A DNA stretch of 64,000 nt from Kurthia sibirica (GTDB taxonomy: Bacteria; Bacillota; Bacilli; Bacillales_A; Planococcaceae): contig NZ_QFVR01000010.1 of the NCBI RefSeq assembly GCF_003143975.1, positions 40,156-104,155 of the forward strand. The letters are read 5' to 3'. Shown piece by piece: positions 1 to 9,577 of the stretch. The notes under the pieces were generated by a model, which searched no databases, was not told the DNA's origin, and was given only the letters and a program-made list of their open reading frames with translations. The first letter of the stretch is position 1, and each line of letters opens with the position of its first letter. The translations under genes and the position numbers were made by a program.

Positions 1-42
1 AAACGAGGGGACTGTCTTTATGACACACCCTCGTTTTGTCGT
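1..42. terminator. Rho-independent terminator of the gene left of the window
   Basis: A nine-base inverted repeat (AAACGAGGG at 1-9 and CCCTCGTTT at 28-36) is followed by a T-rich run. The hairpin is cut by the window edge, so its owner is not visible. Confidence 0.6.
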
Positions 43-110
43 TTTCTTAACTGTCCGAACGCATCTATTCATGATACAATAGAGAAATTGAAATGGAGGA
101 CGTTACTATT

Positions 111-1472
111 ATGACTGCACCTGTAAAAAAGAATGACCGCTTAATTGTTCATATAGAAGATTTAACTCATGACGGAGCTGGCGTAGCAAAAGTGGATGGC
201 TACCCATTATTTATTCAAGGTGGATTACCGAATGAATCAGCAGAAGTACATGTAGTGAAAACATTAAAAAACTACGGTTTTGCAAAAATTGTCGACATAA
301 AGGAATCATCGCCTGATCGCGTTGAAGCACCTTGTCCGATTTTTGATCAATGTGGAGGCTGTCAGTTACAGCATCTGTCATATGAAGGTCAATTGAAGTG
401 GAAGCAAAATATGGTTGAAAATGTGATGAAACGCATCGGTAAAATCGATGTGCCTGTCCTACCTGTAAAAGGGATGCAAGACCCTTGGCATTATCGCAAT
501 AAAGCGCAAATCCCGTTTGGTGTGGATGGCGATGTACCAATCGCAGGTTTTTACAAAACAAAATCACATCATATCGTGGATACGAATCGTTGCCTCATCC
601 AAGGTGAAGAAGCAGATGCTATTTTAATGGGCTTAAAACCAAAATTGTGGTCGTTAGGATTAACGCCATATGATGAAATTTCACAACGTGGTATTTTACG
701 TCATGTTGTTGTCCGTAAAGCACGTACAACAAACGAAGTAATGGTCGTACTGGTTACAAAAGGGCGTAAACTAAAAGAAAAAGAAGCGATTATAAAAGCG
801 ATTATCGAGTTAATTCCAAATGTGAAATCGATTATGCACAATATAAATTCACAAGATACCAACGTTATTTTCGGTAATGATACGCTATTACTGTGGGGGA
901 AAGAAGTCATTGAAGACTATATTGGTGACGTACGCTTTGAAATATCAGCGCGTTCATTCTACCAAGTAAACCCAATTCAAACGGAAGTGTTATATGAACA
1001 AGCCTTGGACTATGCTGCATTAACAGGTAAGGAGACAGTAATTGATGCCTATTGTGGTATTGGTACAATCTCATTATTCATGGCGAAAAAAGCGAAAATG
1101 GTCATGGGCGTCGAAATCGTCCCTCAAGCCATTGCCGATGCAAAACGTAATGCCGAAATTAATCATTTAACGAATACATTTTTTGAAGCAGGTCCAGCAG
1201 AAGAAGTGATTCCACGTTGGTATAAAGAGGGGAAAACAGCCGATGTATTAATGGTTGACCCACCTCGTAAAGGCTGCGATGAAGCATTACTAACAACGAT
1301 TATCGAGCAAAAACCGCGCAAGGTTGTATACGTATCATGTAATCCAGCAACCTTAGCACGTGACCTACGCATTCTCGAAGATGGTGGCTACAAAACACAG
1401 CAAGTCCAACCAGTCGACATGTTCCCACACACAGCACATTGTGAAGTAGTGGCCTGGCTTGAGTTGGTCTAA
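111..1472 (+). CDS. rlmD: 23S rRNA (uracil-C5)-methyltransferase, RlmD/RumA family (copy 1)
   Basis: This SAM-dependent enzyme methylates C5 of a uridine in 23S rRNA and acts in the cytoplasm. An N-terminal TRAM-like RNA-binding region (about residues 8-65) is followed by a [4Fe-4S] cysteine cluster (CPIFDQCGGC near residue 70, the fourth Cys in CLIQ). A Rossmann methyltransferase core follows with VDAYCGIGTI, VDPPRKGCD and the catalytic motif VYVSCNPATLARD. The start is set at ATG 111 (453 aa), because GGAGGA at 95-100 lies 10 bases upstream and overlaps the earlier in-frame ATG at 93. A paralogue lies at 50373-51737. In B. subtilis the pair would be YefA (RlmCD) and YfjO, and which is which cannot be told here. 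Confidence 0.95.
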   Translation: MTAPVKKNDRLIVHIEDLTHDGAGVAKVDGYPLFIQGGLPNESAEVHVVKTLKNYGFAKIVDIKESSPDRVEAPCPIFDQCGGCQLQHLSYEGQLKWKQNMVENVMKRIGKIDVPVLPVKGMQDPWHYRNKAQIPFGVDGDVPIAGFYKTKSHHIVDTNRCLIQGEEADAILMGLKPKLWSLGLTPYDEISQRGILRHVVVRKARTTNEVMVVLVTKGRKLKEKEAIIKAIIELIPNVKSIMHNINSQDTNVIFGNDTLLLWGKEVIEDYIGDVRFEISARSFYQVNPIQTEVLYEQALDYAALTGKETVIDAYCGIGTISLFMAKKAKMVMGVEIVPQAIADAKRNAEINHLTNTFFEAGPAEEVIPRWYKEGKTADVLMVDPPRKGCDEALLTTIIEQKPRKVVYVSCNPATLARDLRILEDGGYKTQQVQPVDMFPHTAHCEVVAWLELV

Positions 1473-1545
1473 TATATATATCTAATCATTTAATAAGTGG
1501 ATGAGCTTTTCTACAGTATATGAACTACGACAGTAAATAGTAAAC

Positions 1546-1590
1546 AACACATCACCTAGAGAGATATTTCCCTAGGTGATGTGTTTTTTA
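1546..1590 (+). terminator. Strong terminator of the first rlmD-type gene
   Basis: A perfect 14-bp stem (AACACATCACCTAG at 1546-1559 and its complement at 1572-1585) with a 12-base loop runs into TTTTTTA. Confidence 0.9.
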
Positions 1591-2309
1591 TGATTCTTAA
1601 AGGAATAACCGAATCATTCAGTACTAGTTGAATATAGATGTCTTGTTCCTATCCTCTAGCACGCGTTGATGTCTAACCTATATAGGATGAACTGATACTT
1701 ATCCTGCTAATAGTGCCAATAAATTCACATCCATCCTCATGCTTTTTGTATATAATCAAAACAAAAATATGCACAATTAGGTTGTATATTATATAAATTG
1801 TGCATGAGAGTAAAAAATAATAAGGCACGGAGATAGCCATCCTGATCCGGTGGAAATCATGATAGAGGGTATTGGTGGGAAGTGGAAAGGTTTAATTTTA
1901 GACCATGTAATGTCAGATATTAAAGGATTTAATGAATTCAGAAGACTTCACCAAAGACTATTAATGTTGTCATGACCATTAAATGCCACCAAAAGTAGAA
2001 TATTCTTGCACTGATTCGGAAAAATATGAAACCATTTTGTGATTGTATACTATCTTTTTTAAACCAGAAAAGCAGATAGTTGAAATATATTCTCTTTATT
2101 TATTAGTTTTTTCTTTAAAAATCAATACTATTGTAGAAAAAAGCTAGTAAGTATTTTATACTATTAATATATCGGTTTTATTGTGAGTATATACTTACCT
2201 TTATGAGGGAACATGGTAGGGAAAATTATTTGAAAATAATGATATAAAGGTAGATAGTGAAAAAATTATCATTATACGTATTAAATTATGAATGAAAAGC
2301 AATTATTTT
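1591..2309. other. Long AT-rich spacer with one pseudogene remnant
   Basis: Apart from the HxlR remnant at 1834-2042 I see no intact gene. The distal part probably holds the promoter of the next operon: TTGAAA at 2230-2235 and GATAGT at 2253-2258, 17 bases apart, is a possible sigma-A promoter. Confidence 0.4.
1834..2042 (+). pseudogene. Remnant of an HxlR-family transcriptional regulator
   Basis: Two reading-frame pieces match successive parts of HxlR winged-helix regulators. Frame 1838-1975 encodes HPDPVEIMIEGIGGKWKGLI followed by a piece like the family's FNEFRRL region, then stops. A second piece in another frame, 1986-2042, encodes PPKVEYSCTDSEK, resembling the family's C-terminal PPKVEYSLT-FGK. 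The conserved N-terminal Cys is replaced by His, roughly 30 codons of the winged helix are gone, and no start codon with a ribosome binding site remains. The frame assignment is read directly; family identity is from remembered motifs. Confidence 0.7.
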
Positions 2310-2346
2310 GCTGTCCTTCTTTTAGAAGTTGGATAGCTTTTTTAAT
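2310..2346 (+). terminator. Terminator-like hairpin in the leader of the STAS/GNAT/MCP operon
   Basis: GCTGTCC at 2310-2316 pairs with GGATAGC at 2331-2337 (one G-U), with an inner CTTC/GAAG stem, and is followed by a run of eight T. It ends only about 34 bases before the ATG at 2380. A promoter for 2380 would therefore have to lie upstream of it, which makes an attenuator role possible. Confidence 0.55.
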
Positions 2347-2379
2347 GTGAAATTGACTTGTGAGAAAAGGAGAAATTAG

Positions 2380-2763
2380 ATGATAGTTATTGATAGAGAA
2401 AAATACAAAATGTCGGTTTTTGAAACTCAAAAAGAGGTGCATGTACAAGTACATGGCTTTATTAAAGAAGATATGGTTGCCGGCTATATTGCGGATTTAG
2501 AGACAACTGTTGCTACAGTAATACCAAGAAATTATGTTTTTGTAGTTGATGCGACTTATCAATCACCAGTACCATCTAGAGTAACTGCAGAGTTAGGACC
2601 AACAATTATGCTCTATGCAACATTAGGATTTAAAGATTTATATATCATTAACCCCAAATCTAAAATTGCCTATGTACAAGTGCGCAATGCTTTAGAAAAT
2701 GTTGATTTTCCAGGAACCGTATTTAACACAATTGAAGAACTAAGAGCTAGTTTAGAATACTAA
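2380..2763 (+). CDS. Conserved hypothetical protein, STAS/SpoIIAA-like
   Basis: A 127-aa soluble protein I cannot name. Its pattern (short beta strands such as VHVQVHGFI and YVFVVDATY alternating with helices, and an acidic C-terminal helix) suggests a STAS/SpoIIAA-like single-domain fold; this is inference. It is preceded by AAAGGAG at a good distance and is followed after 25 bases by a GNAT-like gene and then a chemoreceptor, all on the same strand. The context suggests a regulatory or adaptor role in that signalling unit. No signal peptide or membrane segment is visible. Confidence 0.75.
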   Translation: MIVIDREKYKMSVFETQKEVHVQVHGFIKEDMVAGYIADLETTVATVIPRNYVFVVDATYQSPVPSRVTAELGPTIMLYATLGFKDLYIINPKSKIAYVQVRNALENVDFPGTVFNTIEELRASLEY

Positions 2764-2788
2764 TTTTTCATTCAAAAGGGAGTAAATT

Positions 2789-3496
2789 ATGCAGACAGCC
2801 ACTACTTATAAATATGTTTTTTTAACAGAAGATCAACATGAATTGATAGCGGAGGCGGCCGCTTGTTTGGGCCACACATTCGTTGGTATTAAAGTAGGAG
2901 ATAAATTCATTCAAGAACCGATGGTTGGTTACTTGCATTTAGAATACGAAGATTTTTATCAGTTTGCTAAAGAATATTTAATAGCAACCGTTAAACAAGG
3001 TTACAGTGCAGTCGCTTTAAATGATGATGATCATGTAGTAGGCGTTTTTTGTGGTGATACCAATAAGTTGGAAGTAATCGAAGGTGAATTATTCGAAGGT
3101 TCATTTAAAGATATGAACATTATTTCACAGGTATTAGAGGATGTTGATAAAAAATTTGTGATTGATTTTGAAAAAAAATACGCTAAAAAAATGAATGATG
3201 GAGAAATTTTACATTTATTTTTATTAGGCGTGATGGCTGAAGAGGGGCGTCATGAAATTGTTCAAGAATTAGGGGATATGCTTATTTCAAAAGCACGAGA
3301 AGCAGGTCTTAAACATATACTAGCAGAAGCAACAAATCCTAAATCAATGCGTTTATTGGAGAAATTTCATGGTTTGACAAAGTATAGAGATATGGAAGGT
3401 CAATATATTATGCATGCATATGCTGAAAATGCGTGTTTAAAAGCTATACCGACAACAGTAGCAGATGGTACGTATATTATTCTAAAAGAACTATAA
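2789..3496 (+). CDS. GNAT-like acetyltransferase-fold protein
   Basis: A 235-aa soluble protein with a diverged GNAT-like layout. A central strand (YSAVALNDDDHVVGVFCGD) resembles GNAT beta strands. A later helix-strand pair (ISKAREAGLKHILAEATNPKS) followed by RLLEKFHG resembles the end of GNAT domains, where NP-S-x-x-L-x-x-F is common. The acetyl-CoA-binding R/Q-x-x-G-x-G/A loop is not clear, so it may be a catalytically weak or sensing relative. AAAAGGGAG precedes the ATG. It is the middle gene of the 2380-4653 unit, with an MCP 26 bases downstream. Confidence 0.75.
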   Translation: MQTATTYKYVFLTEDQHELIAEAAACLGHTFVGIKVGDKFIQEPMVGYLHLEYEDFYQFAKEYLIATVKQGYSAVALNDDDHVVGVFCGDTNKLEVIEGELFEGSFKDMNIISQVLEDVDKKFVIDFEKKYAKKMNDGEILHLFLLGVMAEEGRHEIVQELGDMLISKAREAGLKHILAEATNPKSMRLLEKFHGLTKYRDMEGQYIMHAYAENACLKAIPTTVADGTYIILKEL

Positions 3497-3522
3497 AATG
3501 ATAGGAAGAGAGGAATTTGTTA

Positions 3523-4653
3523 ATGATTAGCACTATGGTACTCATAATTTTAATTTTATTGGGAACGACTATTTATTTTGGTTATCGTTATTTTTCAATA
3601 AAAAAATCTGATCATATAAATAAGACTGTTGTAGATGGTATGCATGCCCTATCTGAAGGGACAGCCGTTACAGCCATTAAAGGTACTAGTAAAGATAAAG
3701 AAGTATTTAATAAACTAGCGACATTTTTCAAAACGATTCGTGATAAAATTCGTGTTTTTGCGCATAAAGTGAATGAAAAGGGTGAAAATTTACATATGCA
3801 TGGAGAATATGCAGCTGAAAAAGCTGATATTGTACGTGCAGCTATTGATGAAGTAGGTAAAGGTTTAAAAAAACAACTGATTGCAACAGAAGAGAGTACA
3901 TTATCTATTGAAGATATAACGGAAGCAATTGAAGAATTATCCATTCGCTCGCATCAGATTTCAGAGCAGTCTAATACAACATTAGAATTAACGCTAGATG
4001 GTGACGAAAAAATTAAAGATTCAATGGGGAAAATGAAACAATTTAATGATACGATTAATACAACCTTTGATGCTATTCATGTACTCGGGAAAAAATCCGA
4101 TGAAATTGGTATGATCGTAAAAGTAATTACAGGAATTTCTGGACAAATAAATTTGTTAGCATTAAATGCTGCTATTGAAGCAGCACGCGCAGGCGAACAT
4201 GGTAAAGGTTTTGCTGTAGTTGCTGATGAAGTACGTAAACTAGCGGAACAATCACGCCAGTCGGCTTCAGAAGTTTCAAGTATTGTCAAAAATATTCAAG
4301 AAGAAACAAGCCGTGTAATCGTATCTATGGAACAGGGGACCTCAGAATTTGCTCAAACAAATGCAACTATTTTAGAGGTTGGCCAAATGTTTGGTCAAAT
4401 TTTAGAGACAACGCGTGTAATTGCAGAGAATAATTCTAACTCATCAGCTAGTACGGAGGAATTATCTTCAAGTGCTATTCAAATAATGGCTGCAATGAAA
4501 GATATTTCGTTTATCTCGCGTGAATCTGTCGAAATGTTTGAAGAACTAGTTGAAATAAGTGATGAGGAATTACGGACAATGGATAGCTTAGTAGATGAAG
4601 CAAAACAATTAATGAGTTTAAAAAAAGATACACAAATATTTCTAGAAGTATAA
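3523..4653 (+). CDS. Methyl-accepting chemotaxis protein lacking an extracellular sensor domain
   Basis: A 376-aa chemoreceptor that should signal to CheA/CheW. An N-terminal membrane segment (about residues 2-22) is followed directly by a long cytoplasmic coiled coil. The hyperconserved hairpin tip ([20 protein letters not shown], about residues 208-227) is intact. No HAMP domain and no periplasmic ligand domain are visible, so input probably comes from inside the cell or the membrane. ATG 3523 is preferred over an in-frame TTG at 3517 because AGAGG at 3509-3513 is 9 bases from the ATG. It ends an operon with a STAS-like and a GNAT-like gene, which may supply the sensing function. Confidence 0.93.
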   Translation: MISTMVLIILILLGTTIYFGYRYFSIKKSDHINKTVVDGMHALSEGTAVTAIKGTSKDKEVFNKLATFFKTIRDKIRVFAHKVNEKGENLHMHGEYAAEKADIVRAAIDEVGKGLKKQLIATEESTLSIEDITEAIEELSIRSHQISEQSNTTLELTLDGDEKIKDSMGKMKQFNDTINTTFDAIHVLGKKSDEIGMIVKVITGISGQINLLALNAAIEAARAGEHGKGFAVVADEVRKLAEQSRQSASEVSSIVKNIQEETSRVIVSMEQGTSEFAQTNATILEVGQMFGQILETTRVIAENNSNSSASTEELSSSAIQIMAAMKDISFISRESVEMFEELVEISDEELRTMDSLVDEAKQLMSLKKDTQIFLEV

Positions 4654-4654
4654 A

Positions 4655-4706
4655 AAATAGCTATGCTAGTCACAAGTGTGAATTGGCATAGCTATTTATT
4701 TATTTT
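4655..4706 (+). terminator. Terminator of the STAS/GNAT/MCP operon
   Basis: A twelve-bp stem (AAATAGCTATGC at 4655-4666 and its complement at 4686-4697) is followed by a T-rich tail. Confidence 0.8.
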
Positions 4707-4896
4707 AATGAAAAAATAATCATTTATTTGTTAATATAAGGTAAAAGTATCTATTATTTGGATGTAAATAGCTAAATTTTAATGTATTTTTTATTATATA
4801 GGTAATAAGTAACTTGTTCTTATTTTACATTATGATTAATGTGTTTAATAGAGCGGTTTACCGTTAAAAATAGTTCTATAGGAAGAGGTATGGTTT

Positions 4897-6582
4897 ATGG
4901 GGATAGGTAAAAAGTTGAATTTATCGTTTTTTGGAATAATTTTTCTGTTGTGTATTGTGGTTGCTACAACATTTATTAACCTTAAAAAAATTGAAACGAA
5001 AACAGATGAAGCACTAAATAATAGAGTGGAGCAAATAAGGATAATTGATCAAATTCGCTTTGACGTTGGTATGCAGGGACTTTACTCGCGTGCTTTGATG
5101 TTGGAGGAGCAAGCATCCAACAAAGAAAATTTAGTGAAATATAGTTCAGATTTGGATCATCAAGTGGAGCTTTTAGCATCGCGATCAAGAAGTGATGAAA
5201 TGAAAAAATTTGTGACTGATTTAGCAAAATTTAATGATGACTTTAATGCAAGTACAAAAGAAATGTTAGCAGTATATGATGAAAAAGGAAAAAAAGCAGC
5301 TATTGCGATTGTGAACTCGACAATAAAAGCAGCTAATGCTGGTATTTTAGATACGTCTACGAAGATTATTCACTATCAAGAAGAACAACTAAAATTGATA
5401 AATGAAGAAACGGCCGATACAATTAGTATTTCTAAAATTTCAGCTATTATTATTTTAATAGTAAGTGTAGTAATTGTCGTATTAATTATTTTATATATTC
5501 GAAAAACGATTATAAAACCATTAAATCAAATAGTTAATGTGGCAGAAAATATTGCTAATGGAGATTTGACACAGGAAGATGTACTTGTTAAAACAAAGGA
5601 TGAAATTGGAAAACTAGGAATAGTATTTAACACGATGAAAAACAATTTAGCATCCTTAATACGTAATGTACAGTCAAATGTAGAACATCTAAGCGCATCA
5701 GCAGAAGAATTGTCAGCGAGTACAGAAGAAATTACTGCAACGACACAAGAAATTGCTTCTAATGTAGAAGAAACAGCTCAAGTTGCTCAAAATTCAACAG
5801 ATTCATCCGCAGAAAGCGCTTCTGCAATGGAAGAAACGGCTATTGGTGTGCAAAGAATTGCTGAATCAACACAAGTATTATTATCAAATGCTGTCGATGC
5901 CAGTGATTCTGCTAAACATGGCGATGAAATTATTGGACATGCTAAAACACAAATGAAAATAATTAATGATTCGACAATGACAGTTAATGAACTTGTAAAA
6001 AAATTAGCCCAACAAACAGATGAAATTGGCAATATTACGCAAGTAATAACAGCTATAACAGATCAAACGAATCTACTAGCGTTAAATGCGGCAATAGAGG
6101 CGGCACGTGCAGGTGAACATGGCAAAGGTTTTGCCGTTGTCGCAGATGAAGTACGCAAACTTGCAGAAGAGTCGAAGCGTTCAGCTAATTCAATTGTAAG
6201 TTTGACGCTGGAAATTCAAGCAGATACAGTCAATGTAGAGCGTGCAGTGACAGAATCACTGGCATCGGTAACAGATGGGGTACAGATTATTGGAGAAGCA
6301 GGTTCATCATTCTCCACAATTGCTTATGCAGTTAGTAAAATGACAACACAAATTGAAGAGATTTCTGCCACTTCTGAAGAATTATCAGCAAGTGCAGAAG
6401 AAGTAACTGCCTCAGTTAGTGAAATTGCTAGTGGAGCTGCCAATGCTGCTACCAATTTGAAAATGATTGCCTCTTCAATGGATGAACAAACTACAACCAT
6501 GGAACAAGTAAGTGATGTTGCTGTGAGTTTAAGCGATAATGCACAAGAATTACAAGATGAAATACGTAAATTCCGCGTATAA
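4897..6582 (+). CDS. Methyl-accepting chemotaxis protein (tandem copy 1)
   Basis: A 561-aa transmembrane chemoreceptor. TM1 is at about residues 10-29, an all-helical extracellular domain of the four-helix-bundle type at 30-180, TM2 at 181-201, HAMP at 202-256 and the signalling domain after that, with the conserved tip ([20 protein letters not shown]) near residue 391. The ending DEIRKFRV is shared with the next gene except for one residue. AGGAAGAGGT precedes the ATG. The downstream neighbour is a same-length paralogue, and an IR terminator separates the two, so each is probably its own transcript. The ligand is unknown. Confidence 0.97.
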   Translation: MGIGKKLNLSFFGIIFLLCIVVATTFINLKKIETKTDEALNNRVEQIRIIDQIRFDVGMQGLYSRALMLEEQASNKENLVKYSSDLDHQVELLASRSRSDEMKKFVTDLAKFNDDFNASTKEMLAVYDEKGKKAAIAIVNSTIKAANAGILDTSTKIIHYQEEQLKLINEETADTISISKISAIIILIVSVVIVVLIILYIRKTIIKPLNQIVNVAENIANGDLTQEDVLVKTKDEIGKLGIVFNTMKNNLASLIRNVQSNVEHLSASAEELSASTEEITATTQEIASNVEETAQVAQNSTDSSAESASAMEETAIGVQRIAESTQVLLSNAVDASDSAKHGDEIIGHAKTQMKIINDSTMTVNELVKKLAQQTDEIGNITQVITAITDQTNLLALNAAIEAARAGEHGKGFAVVADEVRKLAEESKRSANSIVSLTLEIQADTVNVERAVTESLASVTDGVQIIGEAGSSFSTIAYAVSKMTTQIEEISATSEELSASAEEVTASVSEIASGAANAATNLKMIASSMDEQTTTMEQVSDVAVSLSDNAQELQDEIRKFRV

Positions 6583-6629
6583 TTTTATTGTAATCATACA
6601 AATGTGAATACAAAAAAGCGTATAATTTG

Positions 6630-6682
6630 AACTGCACCCCAGTGGTTAGACATAATCTAACAAATGGAGGTGCAGTTTTTTA
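6630..6682 (+). terminator. Two-tiered hairpin terminator
   Basis: The outer stem is AACTGCACC (6630-6638) with GGTGCAGTT (6669-6677). The inner stem is GTTAGA (6645-6650) with TCTAAC (6656-6661). A run of seven T follows. Confidence 0.8.
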
Positions 6683-6719
6683 GTTTATATTAATTAGGAA
6701 AGCTAAAAATATATATTTT

Positions 6720-6746
6720 TAAAGAAAATAGCTAGTGTACGATACA
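6720..6746 (+). promoter_or_regulatory. Possible sigma-D (flagellar/chemotaxis) promoter
   Basis: TAAA at 6720-6723, a 15-base spacer and ACGATACA at 6739-6746 approximate the sigma-D consensus TAAA-N15-GCCGATAT. It lies upstream of an MCP gene, as expected for the regulon, but five of eight in the -10 element is a modest match. Confidence 0.35.
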
Positions 6747-6879
6747 TAATAAGTATATAGTATGATTTTTTCTATATTAATAGGTATTTTATCCCTTGTT
6801 TTATATGTATTTTATGTCTAATGTAATACATATTAAAAATATTTAATGAGAAAAGTAGTTCATTAGAAAGAGGTATATC

Positions 6880-8565
6880 ATGAGTATAGGAAGAAAATTA
6901 ACTTTGGGTTTTATGGCTATGGGGTTACTACTATGTGTGATCGTAGGCGTAACATTTTTAAATCTGAATAGTATAGAAAAGAAAACAGATGAAGCATTAG
7001 ATAATAGAGTGAAACAAATTGGTGTCGTAGATACCATTCGCTTTGATGTCGGGATGCAAGGATTATATGCACGCGCAATTATGATTGATGAAACGAATTA
7101 TAATAAAGAAAAGCTTGCATTTTATCAAAAAGATTTACATGATCAAATTACATATTTAGGCACTTTAGTACGTAGCGATACGATGAAAAAACATATGTTA
7201 GAGCTAGAAAAGTATAAGACAAACTTTAATAGTGCAGTGGACCAAGTATTGGAAAGTGTAGAAGCAGATAAGAAAAAAGAAGCTATTCACATTGTTAATA
7301 CCGCTATAAAAGATGCAAATGTAGGTATTTTAGATACGACAACAAGTATTGACCAATATCAACAGGCACAACTGAAAATAATTAGTAAAGATACAAAATC
7401 AAAAATAAAATCTTCAAAAACAATCGCTATTATTATACTCGTAATCAGCATAGTCGAAGTGCTTTGGTTGAGTATGTATCTGAGAAGAACGTTAACGGCG
7501 CCGATTAAAAAATTAGTGTTAGAAGCCGGAGTTATTGCAAATGGTGATTTATCACAAGCAGACCTTCTTGTGAAAACAAATGATGAAATTGGTCAGTTAA
7601 GCAAAGAATTTAATACGATGAAAAATAATTTAGCATTCCTCATCCGAAATATTCAAAGTAATGTAGAGCAGCTAAGTGCATCGGCTGAGGAATTATCTGC
7701 AAGTACAGAGGAAGTGACAGCCACTTCAACAGATATTTCGATGCGCGTAAATCAAACATCAACGGCAGCGACGAATTCAGGTGTAGCAGCGAACGAAAGT
7801 GTTCATGCGATGGAAGAAACGGCTGTTGGTGTACAACGTATAGCAGAATCTACTCAAGATCTGTTGTCGAAAGCAGTCGATGCAAATCATTCTGCGATGT
7901 CTGGCGGTCAAATAATTGATGAGGCAAAAACGCAAATGCAGGATATCAATACTTCGACGAATAGCGTCAATACACTTGTGCAAAAACTTGCACAGCAAAC
8001 TGAGGAAATTAGTCATATTACACAAGTAATTACAGCTATTTCGGATCAAACGAATCTATTGGCATTAAATGCCGCAATTGAAGCAGCACGTGCTGGTGAG
8101 AATGGTAAAGGTTTTGCTGTTGTCGCGGATGAAGTGCGTAAACTTGCAGAAGAATCGAAGAAATCAGCGAACTCAATTGTCCAGCTAACAAATGATATAA
8201 AGGCAGATACAGTTAACGTAGAAAAAGCGGTTACCATGTCTATGCAATCTGTAATAGATGGAGTCAAAATTATTGGTGATGCAGGTGAATCATTTGCGGG
8301 GATTTCCAAATCAGTTAACTATATTACAAGGCAGATTGAAGAAGTATCAGCTACATCACAAGAAATATCAGCTAGTGCTGAAGAAGTGACAGCTTCTGTG
8401 ACCGAAATAGCACACGGGGCGAACGATTCGGGTGAACATTTACGATTGATTGCAGAATCTATTGTAGAGCAATCATCTACCATGGAACAAGTAAGTGATG
8501 TCGCTGTATCATTAAGCGAAAATGCACAACAATTACAAGATGAAATACGTAAATTTAAAGTATAA
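6880..8565 (+). CDS. Methyl-accepting chemotaxis protein (tandem copy 2)
   Basis: A 561-aa chemoreceptor with the same length and domain order as the gene at 4897: TM1 about 10-29, helical extracellular domain, TM2 about 181-201, HAMP, then the signalling domain with [20 protein letters not shown] near residue 391. The tip carries Asn where the neighbour has His. The extracellular parts share landmarks such as [13 protein letters not shown] but differ more than the cytoplasmic parts, which suggests ligand divergence after duplication. GAAAGAGGT precedes the ATG. Confidence 0.97.
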   Translation: MSIGRKLTLGFMAMGLLLCVIVGVTFLNLNSIEKKTDEALDNRVKQIGVVDTIRFDVGMQGLYARAIMIDETNYNKEKLAFYQKDLHDQITYLGTLVRSDTMKKHMLELEKYKTNFNSAVDQVLESVEADKKKEAIHIVNTAIKDANVGILDTTTSIDQYQQAQLKIISKDTKSKIKSSKTIAIIILVISIVEVLWLSMYLRRTLTAPIKKLVLEAGVIANGDLSQADLLVKTNDEIGQLSKEFNTMKNNLAFLIRNIQSNVEQLSASAEELSASTEEVTATSTDISMRVNQTSTAATNSGVAANESVHAMEETAVGVQRIAESTQDLLSKAVDANHSAMSGGQIIDEAKTQMQDINTSTNSVNTLVQKLAQQTEEISHITQVITAISDQTNLLALNAAIEAARAGENGKGFAVVADEVRKLAEESKKSANSIVQLTNDIKADTVNVEKAVTMSMQSVIDGVKIIGDAGESFAGISKSVNYITRQIEEVSATSQEISASAEEVTASVTEIAHGANDSGEHLRLIAESIVEQSSTMEQVSDVAVSLSENAQQLQDEIRKFKV

Positions 8566-8573
8566 ATACAGCT

Positions 8574-8773
8574 TATTTTTAAATTCAACTTTTGTATTAA
8601 TGTCGGGTGTGATGTATGCTTTAGAAGGCATGGGAGGCAATTATTTTGCAAGCAGTGGTTTCAACAGGCAAGAACCCTACCAATTCAGAAATAGTGTTAT
8701 TGTTTTCGTATCTATTTACGCCACTATTTTAGTCATGAGCATATTAACTTTTGTAAAAAGAGCAAGATCATAA
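8574..8773 (+). CDS. Possible small membrane protein or gene remnant
   Basis: An open frame runs from inside the MCP end to a stop at 8773. The part beyond the MCP encodes about 60 residues with one clear membrane segment (SVIVFVSIYATILVMSILTF) and a basic end (KRARS). In-frame starts exist at 8600 and 8612 but neither has a ribosome binding site. It could be translated by coupling to the MCP, or be the tail of a lost membrane protein. The left boundary given here is approximate. Function is unknown. Confidence 0.3.
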
Positions 8774-8789
8774 ATAGGAGGTTTTCAAC

Positions 8790-9008
8790 TTGAATGAACA
8801 AGATTTAAATAAGTTATTCCCAATCGCGGATGACGTTATGCAAAGTATTTTCCCTACGTTAGAAAAAGAGCAACCGGACTATTATGAGGGCATTATTGCT
8901 ATACTCGTAAAAGATCTTCTCACTGCTGATTTGGCGGCTATGACAGATGCTGAAATTAAAGCACAAATGGCAGCAAATCTAGATACATTCCGAAAAATTT
9001 TAGCTTAA
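8790..9008 (+). CDS. Small acidic conserved hypothetical protein
   Basis: A 72-aa acidic helical protein with no membrane segment or recognised motif. It starts with TTG at 8790: AGGAGG at 8777-8782 is 7 bases away and no in-frame ATG is near. It is followed by a strong terminator. Function is unknown. Confidence 0.75.
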   Translation: MNEQDLNKLFPIADDVMQSIFPTLEKEQPDYYEGIIAILVKDLLTADLAAMTDAEIKAQMAANLDTFRKILA

Positions 9009-9011
9009 TAA

Positions 9012-9058
9012 AAAACGTCTAGTACACAGAGTGAATCGGTGCACTAGACGTTTTTATT
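9012..9058. terminator. Bidirectional terminator
   Basis: A 12-bp stem (AAAACGTCTAGT at 9012-9023 and its complement at 9043-9054) has A and T runs on both flanks. It serves the + gene ending at 9008 and the - gene ending at 9054. Confidence 0.85.
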
Positions 9059-9230
9059 TGGAGTCAGCTTCGTTTACATTATGATAAATGAAGTAAGCTG
9101 TAAAGAGGATCAGTAACAAAGTGATGGTAATTTTGATGTAGGTATACGTATTGAAAAAAGTGGAGAAGGTACTCAAAATAATCATGGAGGCAAGGATAAT
9201 CAGTAATAGCCCTAACATTTTTTTATTCAT
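9054..9230 (-). CDS. 58-aa small membrane protein
   Basis: A short ORF read on the minus strand, starting MNKKMLGLLLIILASMIILS. It has two hydrophobic segments (about residues 5-22 and 33-50) separated by TFFNTYTYIK and ends in NEADSK. GAGGGAG sits just upstream of the ATG at the right distance, and the stop falls inside a bidirectional terminator, so the ORF is neatly bounded by expression signals. I do not recognise the family. A two-helix membrane hairpin is the simplest model. Confidence 0.65.
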   Translation of the reverse strand: MNKKMLGLLLIILASMIILSTFSTFFNTYTYIKITITLLLILFTAYFIYHNVNEADSK

Positions 9231-9336
9231 GATCTCCCTCTTTTCTAATAATTCTAAATATTTAATTACATCATACCATATAAAAGGAACTTACGAAAAG
9301 TGACATCCCTCTCTTTAGTAGAGAGCGGTAGTTAGA

Positions 9337-9390
9337 CCAGGCTCTTCCTTTATGAAAAAGAATATTGTTTTTTATGGAATAAGAGCCTGG
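9337..9390. repeat. Inverted repeat with AGAGCCTGG ends
   Basis: CCAGGCTCTT at 9337-9346 is the perfect complement of AAGAGCCTGG at 9381-9390. The end sequence matches the termini of the larger repeats at 10301-10516 and 25505-25624, so this may be a minimal member of that family. The rest of 9231-9577 holds no gene that I can see apart from the promoter region of the next gene. Confidence 0.5.
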
Positions 9391-9577
9391 GAAGATACGT
9401 TAACAGAATATAGTAGCATTCTATAGATTACTGGCTGTCTGCTACTTGTCCTTGACTAAATTGCCAATTTGTAAACAACTCAACATCATCGTGATAATAT
9501 GTTAAAATGAACTATATAGTTTCGTGATTTCGATCAATTAAGCGCTATAAAATAGACATCAACTATAGGAGGATACG

